Translations under genes and position numbers: made by a program | Notes under the pieces: model-generated | Database searches by the model: none | What the model saw: only the letters and a program-made list of their open reading frames with translations | What the model was told of the DNA's origin: nothing | Part shown: positions 55,778 to 64,000 of the stretch, piece by piece | Numbering within the stretch: the first letter of the stretch is position 1 | Layout of the letters: each line of letters opens with the position of its first letter | Assembly: GCA_947683425.1 (NCBI GenBank) | Contig: CANTUQ010000004.1 | Coordinates: forward strand, 4,192,001-4,256,000 | Source: Excoecaria cochinchinensis | Taxonomy: Eukaryota > Streptophyta > Magnoliopsida > Malpighiales > Euphorbiaceae | Direction: 5' to 3' | DNA length: 64,000 nt

Positions 55778-58255
55778 TGTAGACACCGGGTCCTGAGACA
55801 GCCCAGATCAAAGTTACCCAATGATGATAAGATGCCTTGTCACAGGCAAAAAGGTTGAAAGTGGTGATTTCCTATTTAAATTTGCATTTTAGAGTGAAAA
55901 ATGGAAAAATTATAAAAAATATTTTAAAAATTAATTTTGAAAAATGGGGGCTTAAAATTATAGTATTTTTAGTCAATTTTACATTTAAAAAAAAAAATCG
56001 GATCGCGAGTGTCGGGAGCGCACAGGCACGCTGGCGCCCAGCTCGCGGGAGCCCGAGCGCCCAGCGCCCTGACCACGCAAAGGCGCGTGCGGATGCGCGC
56101 AACGCTGCCGCTCCGATGCCCATCCCTATATAGCGACGGCCGTCCCTACTTCCAGCCGTCGCTAAAGGGTCTGATACCCCTTTTTTTCGATTTTTGGACC
56201 CAAAAATCAGTTTTTTATCCCTTTTTTCAAGGTTTTAAGGATTTTTTCCATTTTTAAAATTAAAATAGGTAATATCTGATTTTATTAAATTTTATCCCTT
56301 TAATTAACATTTTTTTTTCTATTTTATTCATATAAAAAGAATAAGATGAAAACCTAAAGAGGGGGATTTTTGCTAGGGTATTTTCTCTTCATCTTTTCTT
56401 CTTCTTTATCTTTTCTTCTTCTTCCTCTAAAACTCTCTAAAAAAAAAATTCTAGATTTTCCCCAAACAAGAAATCAAAAAGAAAAAGCTTATTTTTCATT
56501 CTTTTTCCAACACAATTTCTTCTAAACATATTTTAGATGGATTTTTGTTGATGGAAAATTGATTTTTGAGAACAAAAAAAGTGATTATTTGTTTTTTAAA
56601 GATTCAATTTTCATTCTTTTATGTTTCAATATTTTTTTTACTTGAGTTTCTTTAATGATTGTTATTTGAAACACTTTTTTGATGAAAAATTAATTTTGAG
56701 ACAAACAAAACAATTGTTTGATATCAAAATCTAATTTTTTCATTTGATTTTCTAAAAATATGATTGTTTTTATATGTTTTGTTTCTTGAGACAAACAAAA
56801 GAATTGTTTGTTCTTGAGATTATTTTCATTTTAATCAATAAAAAATCATTTTTTAGGCAAAGAAATTAATTCTTTGTTCTAAAAGAATTTTGATCATTTT
56901 TCAATCTTTGTTGGAATAAAATTCCAACGCTTTTATTATTCAATTCTAATATTGCAAATCATCAAACAAAGGAAATCAAATCATTTTTTACCTTCATCGA
57001 ATCCGAAACTCTGAGGGTAAACATTCTGGGCTTATTCTTTCTTTTTTATTTTTAGTTCATGTTTAATTTATTCTTGTATATTTTTATTAACTTCATTTAT
57101 TTATTTATTTTATTTATTTCATATTTGTTTTATTTAACTTGTTTATATATGATTTTATTCTTATTCGTGTATATTATTATTATTTTTATTATTTTCATTT
57201 ATTTATTCATTTATTCTATTGCTTTTATGTTTGTTTTAATTTAATATGTTAATATTATTTTGTTCATATAAATATTGATTTTCTTATCATTTCTAACATG
57301 TAAATATTGTTTTCTTCTAATTCCTAACATGTGATTAATTTATTTCACTTTAATTCATCATTATTTTAACATGTAATTAAATTAATTCATTTATCATTAT
57401 TTTTAACATGTAATTAAATTAATTCATTCATCATTATTTTTAACATGTAATTAAATTAATCCATTCATCATTATTTTTAACATGTAATTAAATTAATTCA
57501 TTTTGATTGATCTTTTTGCCATGTAAATGGTTTATATCATTTGTGAACATATTTAATTAATCATGTCATTTATTTAATCATTTTTTATTCTTTTCCATTG
57601 TCATTATCATTTATTTAATGTTTTGTTCACTTATTTATTTTCATTATTATCATGTTCATATTTTTACATATTAATTAATTAACATATTGTATTTTATTCC
57701 AATTACATCTTTTAATCCGTTTGTTGTTCATAACACATTTTTCTCATTTATTTTAAATTGTAAACATGTTAATTCATTTGTTATTTTGACATCATTTAGT
57801 TTTATCTCATTTTATTTTATTTTATCATTTATTTTATATTTAATTGATTCAATTACTAACATTATTCTATTTGTGTTTTATTTTCATTTCACATCTCATT
57901 TTCCTTCTTGGACATTTTTGCGAGCACACGGGAAGATTCAGAAGGCTCGTTTGGGATCAAGTATTTATTTATTTCATTTACAATATTTTATTTATTTGGC
58001 TTTTCCATTTATTTTTCCATGTAATTTTCTTGTAAAATTATTTATTTAGGCCCCCTAGATAGATATGTATGCGTTGTCTTAGGTTCGCTGAGGCTAGACG
58101 ACCCTTCCTAATATTCTATTGGGTGGCGACTCCAAGAAACCTCCTTGTTGCCCAATATAGATGCACTTGTAAATACCTTACAAGTTTTAATGAATCCCAT
58201 CCCGATCGCCCTAAAGCGGGCCCTCGAGAGGCCACGGGGTTCGGCGCGCGTCACA
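55778..58255 (+). mobile_element. 3' LTR of element H (TSD ATAAT)
   Basis: TGTAGACACCGGGTCC to GGCGCGCGTCACA, 2478 bp. ATAAT follows (58256-58260) and precedes the 5' LTR (29466-29470), so H is one insertion in the I LTR. It lacks about 545 bases present in the 5' LTR. Likely TATA box near 56331. The Ile/Phe-rich frames at 57059-58049 are AT-rich DNA. Confidence 0.95.
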
Positions 58256-58276
58256 ATAATAAAATTCAACATGCAT

Positions 58277-58287
58277 AAACAAGCATA

Positions 58288-58339
<52 letters not shown>

Positions 58340-58354
58340 TTCAACATGTGGGAA

Positions 58355-58402
<48 letters not shown>

Positions 58403-58521
58403 TTAAACAAGAGTAATAAAAATAATAATAATAACACAATAATAACGAATAATATGAACAATCAAATAAACATTCAAAAATAACAAGAAATAAAATAAGT
58501 ATAACATATTAAAGCATGATA

Positions 58522-58565
<44 letters not shown>
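58277..58565. repeat. AAT microsatellites in the I LTR
   Basis: Three AAT/ATA runs at about 58288-58337, 58354-58397 and 58522-58565. J has the same type at the homologous place (21225-21326). Confidence 0.93.
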
Positions 58566-58567
<2 letters not shown>

Positions 58568-59214
58568 TATGAGCAATTAAATATGAACAATATAAACAAT
58601 TAAATAAGAGCAATATGAACAAGAAATAAGAAAAAAAAAGATCTAAAAGAATTCACATGTTAATTAATTAATTGGAAGCAAAAAATGAAATTAAAAATTA
58701 AATTGAAGAATTGAGCCAAGAATGTTTACCCCTAAAATTCATCTTGAAGAAATAAAGGTAGATGATCCAATTCCTTGTCTTGATTTGTAAGAATAAAATT
58801 AGAAAATAAAGTATTAAAAATGAATTTTTACTCAATAGCAAATAATTGATTTATTTGTCTCAAAGTAAAAATTATTAATTAAAAACAAGAAAAATTCCCA
58901 AGAACAAAAATTGAGCTTTTTGCCTTAAGAATTTACTTGGAAAATCCTTTAGAAACTTGAGAGAATTTGTTTTTGAGAGAAGAAAGAAGAAGAAAATAAT
59001 TTTCTAAAGAAAAATCCCCTTAATTCTCGCTAAAAAACCATTTTATATTTCCAATTAAAATCAGATTTTTAATGGAAAAATAAAAATAATTGAATTCTAA
59101 TAACAGCCAAAAACTGAAGAATTTGGATAGTTAGAATATAAAAGGGTTTTAGAATTAAATTATGCAAAAAAAATGAGTTAAAAACACTTAAAGATGAAGA
59201 AAAACATAAATCGG

Positions 59215-59410
59215 CAGCTGGAAGGGCGAACCGGCACAAGAGGGGGAGAGAGACACCGGTCGGCGCGCCCGACGGGCGTCTCTCGCATACAGCAGCATGC
59301 TGCACTGCGCGCGGGACACCCTGGGCATCGCCCGCCCATGCAGGCGAGCGCGCGGGTGAGCGCCTTGGGGCGCTGTGGTGCGCGCCCAGCGCTGCCGCAG
59401 CCCGACATTC
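59215..59410. repeat. GC-rich island in the I LTR
   Basis: GCGCGCCCGACGGGCG and GGCGAGCGCGCGGGTGAGCG-like stretches set in AT-rich DNA, upstream of the likely TATA box, as in J and H. Confidence 0.7.
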
Positions 59411-59632
59411 GCGCGAAATTTTTTTTTAATTTTTTATAAAATACAATAATTTAAAAACTAACTTTTTTTATCCCTAAATAATTTTTAAAATACATTTTTA
59501 TTCATTCCTAACAAATCAAAACGACAAGGAAATTATCACTTCCAACTTTCATTCTTTTTGCCTATAAACCAGCACACTTAATTTCATCATTGGGTAATCC
59601 TGATCTAGGCTGCTCGGGACCCGGTGTCTACA

Positions 59633-59651
59633 GTTGCCCCCAATTTTTGGG
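59633..59651 (-). other. Polypurine tract of element I
   Basis: The minus strand reads CCCAAAAATTGGGGGCAAC just before the LTR start, matching the H tract. This fixes the orientation of I and makes 28329-59632 its 3' LTR. Confidence 0.85.
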
Positions 59652-59763
59652 AGGCTAGTGTGTGTGTGCACCTAGGTGAGCCAAAATTCAGGAAAGGGAA
59701 AGAAGTGCGTACCTAAGGCAACGACCTTCCAGCTTCTCCCTCGGGGATAGCGTTGTGATCTGA

Positions 59764-60425
59764 ACTGTGAGTATCCACTTGAATTGCACTGAGTCGCTGA
59801 CAAGACTACAAAGTGCTAGGGACCATCCTCATACGGTAATGCGCCGGGTCTGCTACAGACTTAAAACACGCGAGAAATGTACTCCTCAGAGGACTGCACC
59901 GAGTCTGCTACAGACTACTAAAAGTGCAGGTGCCATCCACAGATGGTGATGCGTCGAGTCACTGACAACACTACAAAACGCAGGAAATGTCCTCCTCAGA
60001 GGACTGCACCGAGTCTGCTACAGACTACTAAAAATGTAGGTGCCATCCATAGATAGCGATGCGTCGAGTCGCTGACAATACTACAAAACGCAGGAAATGT
60101 CCTCCTCAAAGGACTGCATCGAGTCTGGTACAGACTACTAAAAGTGCAGGTGTCATCCGCAGATAGCGATGCGTCAAGTCGCTGACAAGACTACAAAATG
60201 CAAGAGATGTCCCCCTCAAAGGACTGCACCGAGTCTGCTACAGACTACTAAAAGTGCAAAGGATGTCCTCCTTAGAGGACCGCACCGAGTCTGCTACAGA
60301 CTACTAAAAGTGCAGAGGTTGCTCTCTTGAGCTGCACCGAGTCTGCTACAGACTACTAAAAGTGCAAACGATGTCCTCCTCAGAGAACCGCACCGAGTCT
60401 GCTAAAGATTACTAAAAGTGCAGGT
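59764..60425. repeat. 110-bp tandem repeats in the 3' region of I
   Basis: GAAATGT or GAGATGT words start units at 59874, 59984, 60094 and 60204, with partial units on both sides and shorter ones (about 55-60) after 60211. Each has CTGCACCGAGTCTGCTACAG, the reverse complement of the CAGACTCGGTGCAG core in H. Confidence 0.9.
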
Positions 60426-60429
60426 GAAA

Positions 60430-60610
60430 AGATATTTGTCTCTTAAGAGATCTAGGAGATTGCCTCTTAAGAGGTCTAACAGATTGCCTCTTAAGAGGTC
60501 CGGGAGATTGCCTCTTAAGAGGTCTAACAGATTGCCTCTTAAGAGGTCTGGGAGATTGTCTCTTAAGAGGTCTTGGAGAATGCCTCTTAAGAGGTCTTGG
60601 AGATTGCCTG
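60430..60610. repeat. 24-bp tandem repeat with TCTTAAGA
   Basis: Seven units, TCTTAAGA starting at 60441, 60465, 60489, 60513, 60537, 60561 and 60585. The unit is AGATTGCC plus CTCTTAAGAG, a 10-bp palindrome, and a variable tail. A multiple of three, so it yields an RLPLKRS repeat frame on the plus strand, which I do not think is a gene. Confidence 0.93.
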
Positions 60611-62951
60611 AGTAGCCGTCATCTTGACTTGATCGTCTTGCTCGAATGAATGTTAATGTTGAGCTAAAGTTGTCCTTGACCAGCTTTTGTACGTGTGGCC
60701 ATTACTTGGACTTTTCCTGCAGAGTTGTGCACAGAAATATATACAATAGATAGTGCATGCATGTGTAAAGGTCATATGCAAGTGTTTGCTAAAGAATTGT
60801 ATGAAATGCATGCAAAAAAAGATAGACCATGTCCTAGGTGGTTAAGGGTCCGTTGAGGATATGGCTTGGCTGCTCGATCATGCCTCCAAGGATCTAGAAG
60901 TGTCATCTTGGCTTAGGGACTCTGACCCGAAACTTTTTCTGAGAGAACCGTCAGGTGCACATCTTTGGCCCCCGATCAATGATCATATGCCCGGGATTCT
61001 GACTCATGTCCTGAATTATGCCTTATCTGGCTGAAGGGAAATCATCCAAAGTAATGCCGCCTTATTGCTCCAGGCATCGGAAGTCATTGATTTAAAGGTA
61101 GTGCGTCCCTTGTGGATTTTCACACTAGCTTTTCTTTATGGGAAATACGTCCCCTTAGGGATTTTCACATAACCCCGTGCCTAACTTTTGCATGGAATGG
61201 ACCCAACCCAATACAGCGACTTTTATTCAATTTTTTTTTAGGGCAGACTGCCTGTTTCCAGGTTTTTACCCCGCCCTTTAGCCTAGCTTTTGCCTAGAGA
61301 GCCAGTCACGATTTTTAACTCTAACGGCTTTCTCTTTTTTTTTTTGTCTAAAATCCTTTTCGCTTTTTGAATAATGGTCGTATGGATTTTGGCTTTCCTC
61401 ATGAATGTGCTGATGAATAACTCGAAGCAGATGTCGGGGCAAATCTGCTGAAGCATCAAGATGAAGATGACAATGAGGGCCACTTATAGTAAATTGCACA
61501 TATGCAAAGAAAAAATAATGCGCTGCTTTTTATGCTGGAACTTAAACCATTTTGAGTATGCAAGATAAAGTGCTTTGCTTACATTAAAATATTATTGTAT
61601 AAATGCATATGTTCCAGTCTAATTTCATTACGCATGATCATCATTTGGCATTAATCTCAAAAATACAAGACCCTATCTAATCTCGAGATGGATCCTAAAA
61701 ACATCAAACTCTTGTTATCAACCGGCTCTCTCGGGTTTTTATGATTGAAAATTTTCTCTCTGCCGTTAATTTTTGCCCAGGATGCTTTTTCTGAAGCAAA
61801 TTCTAGATGCAACGTTAGGGACAAGATTTAACTCAAATGCATAAACGCACTTGTGGCTCCCCGCTTGAAGCTCAAGAAACACCATATGCCTATTCCTACG
61901 TACCGAACCTTATTAGAAGGTCATCTCTGCTAATTGGATAAGACTGAACCAAGAATCAAAAGGTCTTACTTCGGTTGTAACATTAGGCTTAGGTAGATGG
62001 CTATTAAAGGAGGATTAGGTTACTAGAGAAGAAATGGCCGCTCAACTCAATGGCGTACTATAAACGTATTCTCGGATTTGGATTTGATAATACTTTAGCT
62101 TATCAAGCTCAGAATAACAATTAAGTTAAAGTGATAACCACAGAAACTCATAAGGGGTTACTATCTTGAGCTCTACTTCTTTTTTTTTTCCATTGCTTTT
62201 TCTCTTATGTTTTTCTTTCTTTTCTCCTATCTTTTCTTTTTTTTTTCTTTGTTGTGAGCTCATGTCTTTGGCACATGACTAAACCCTCTTCCCAAAGTGT
62301 AAACTCATCCTTATCAGGGCAATTTTTGATAACCCAAAGAATTGTGAATGATGTAGAATTGTCAATGATGTACATCCATCCTTACTAGAACGGCCATTCT
62401 TCTAAAGGGAGGCAAAAATTATTTTAGGCAAAGGGGTAGTTTTAACATGTGTAACAACAAAATTGGCATGCATTTAGCATACCTCCATAAAGGCTCAATG
62501 GGCTAGCAAGCGATTGCGAAATAAAGGTAGAAAACAATCATTTAGAGAGCTATACAAAGAAGGGCTGCCTAAATCATTTTCTAGGTTCTGACTTATCCAG
62601 GGATCACTTTGACGGGTAATCAGAAAGGTTCTAGTGCTCTTAGTGAGTTTTCATCCAATCCCCTAATTGCATCTAGTTTTTTTCCTTCACTACTTTCTAT
62701 TTTTATTTTCAGCTCTCAGAATTTTCCTCTCTTCAGGAGTTATATTAGATGCTACAGGATCTCGAGAATAAATGAGGGAGTATTCATTAAGTTAATATCA
62801 AATGTAAATGACTTGGTTGTGATCATGCATAATGAAATCATGAGAACATCAATAAAAAGCCATTAATATAATTAATGTAAACAGTACTGCATACATCAAG
62901 ACTGAAAAAAGTTCAAATATGAAAAGCATATCTACTAGAAGGTTTCCTCCC
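60611..62951 (-). other. Non-coding interior of element I
   Basis: 61085-61320 matches H 52560-52830 on the opposite strand. The rest is AT-rich, with T-rich runs near 61329 and 62175-62250. No pol-like frame on either strand. Confidence 0.6.
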
Positions 62952-64000
62952 CTATTTCTTGCGGCGCTCTGGATTAGTAATCTGTTCGTTATCAATGAGA
63001 TCCTGAATATGGTTCCTCAGAGTTCGACATTCATTAGTGTCATGCCCTGTATGCTGATGATAGGCACAGTATAGATCTGCTCGATGATCGGGATGTCCTT
63101 GACTTCCAGCGGGCTTAGCAGGCATTGGTTGTATTCCTTCATCAACCTTTTAAGTACCCAATACAGTGACTTGCCTAGGTTAGAGAAATGCCTTTGGTCT
63201 GCTTTGGTAGCTGCTACATCTGCGGTGTTTCCAGATCGATTCCCATTATCAAACCCTGTTGATTTTCCTGCCCCCTGATTACTGTAATTTCTCCGGGGAT
63301 AATTATCATTGTTAGCCTTCTTTGTAAGGTACTCTCCTTCAGCTTCTACGGCTATGTCTTTCAAGGACTCCCAGTCCTTTATACCCTTCATTTTTAACCC
63401 ATCTTTTAGATGTGGGCTGGCATTCCTGATAAATAGCCTTATCTAGTCCGAAGTGTCCAGATTTCTCTTCATCTCCATTACTCGGTTTCTCCATCGGGTT
63501 AGGTATTCATGAAATGACTCCCCTGACTTCTACTATAGCAGTTCTAGATCTTTCAGGGTTACCTCCATCCTTGTGCTACAATCATACTGCATTAGGAACT
63601 CTTCTGTCAATAGATCCCAGTCCTCTTTAGTCCTTCTGTCGAGTCCATGATACTAGTCCACTACTGGACCCGTCAAGCTCAAGCAGAAATATTCTATTTT
63701 CTACCTTTTTGTCAGTATTGTACCCTTCATCACTAACGAGTACTGCTTCATATGTGCTGCTGGGTCTGAGGTGCCATCAAACTTTGGCATGTTAGGCATC
63801 TTAAAATTTTGGGGAACTAGACCTTTGCCTTCCAGCTCTTTGTCCTCAAGGTTCATGCCTCTTCCCACTGTCAGCAAGTGGCTCATCGCTTCGAACCTCT
63901 CCTCCATCTTTCTCTACATGGCCTCCTCTCATTTGGGGGCTTTACCTCTTATCATGATTGGCTCCTCCTGCTCTTCCTCACCCAAGTCACTCTCAGGTCT
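62952..64000 (-). pseudogene. gag of element I (Tat-like), partial and broken
   Basis: Read on the minus strand from the window edge: an acidic stretch (DLGEEEQEEP), RKMEERFEAM, VGRGMNLEDKE and the core FKMPNMPKFDGTSDPAAHMK, as in the H gag, then YHGLDRRTKEDWDLLTEEF, KDWESLKDIAVEAEGEYL and a C-terminal zinc-binding-like CAYHQHTGHDTNEC (about 63031-63072) in a shifted frame. Several TAG or TGA codons interrupt it; those I could place fit CAG, CGA or TGG changed by a transition. The N terminus lies beyond 64000. Pol is absent between this gag and the polypurine tract. Confidence 0.82.

Larger units (their letters stand above)
58261..59632 (-). mobile_element. 3' LTR of element I, right segment
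   Basis: Resumes the I LTR after H and its second ATAAT. The minus strand starts TGTAGACACCGGGTCCCGAG at 59632. Both segments add to about 2.5 kb. A likely TATA box (TATAAAAT on the minus strand) is at 59040-59047. Confidence 0.92.

Noticed and set aside
60418..60615. Repeat protein RLPLKRS
   Set aside because: Product of a 24-bp tandem repeat, antisense to element I, with no promoter or conservation evidence.

Overview
The window looks like flowering-plant nuclear DNA made of nested LTR retrotransposons. I found no host gene, no tRNA or rRNA gene and no bacterial-style gene. The evidence is LTRs with TG...CA ends, 5-bp target-site duplications (TSDs), primer-binding sites of the tRNA-iMet type (TGGTATCAGAGC), plant Ty3/gypsy gag-pol domains including a chromodomain, and AT-rich DNA carrying TA and AAT microsatellites. 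The species cannot be told from the sequence; a large-genome angiosperm, probably a eudicot, is my inference.

Two clans are present. Clan 1 (Tekay/Del-like chromoviruses, LTRs of 2.5-4.1 kb) contains elements A, B, C and D on the + strand, solo LTRs E (+) and F (-), and fragment G (-). Clan 2 (Tat-like Ty3/gypsy) contains H (+), solo LTR K (-), and I and J (-). All names are mine.

Layout from left to right: A (1-6772; 5' LTR cut by the window edge) sits in the 5' LTR of B. B (6773-18744) has a 652-bp non-coding interior. C (12647-16899), a gag-only element, sits in the 3' LTR of B. B sits in the gag of J (18745-26593, minus). Solo LTR F (21541-25559) sits in the LTR of J. Fragment G (26594-28328) separates J from I. 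I (28329 to beyond 64000, minus) has its LTR split by H (29471-58255). The 5' LTR of H is split by D (29604-43548), whose 5' LTR is split by solo LTR E (31074-35174). H also holds solo LTR K (50097-52161). Five insertions have matching 5-bp TSDs inside the window: E ATACT, D AAAAT, F ATAAT, H ATAAT and K CCCGC.

Only D has recognisable pol. Its gag, protease, RT/RNase H, integrase and chromodomain are broken by five stop codons and one frameshift, and the second catalytic Asp of RT is Asn. A, B, C, H, I and J lack pol in the visible part, so any movement would have needed proteins from elsewhere. The two A LTRs differ at only about six of 1513 positions by eye, so A is the youngest full element.

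The most interesting signal is non-coding. Clan 1 LTRs share a modular plan: CCAAT/TATA promoter, CT-rich leader, an intron-like unit of 183-200 nt (GTAAGT or GTATGT to AG, then GTTTGGGA), a GC-rich island of short palindromes whose word differs by family, a series of small hairpins, and a double hairpin near the LTR end. Several hairpins keep their pairing through paired or wobble changes between families, which suggests selection for RNA structure or DNA symmetry.
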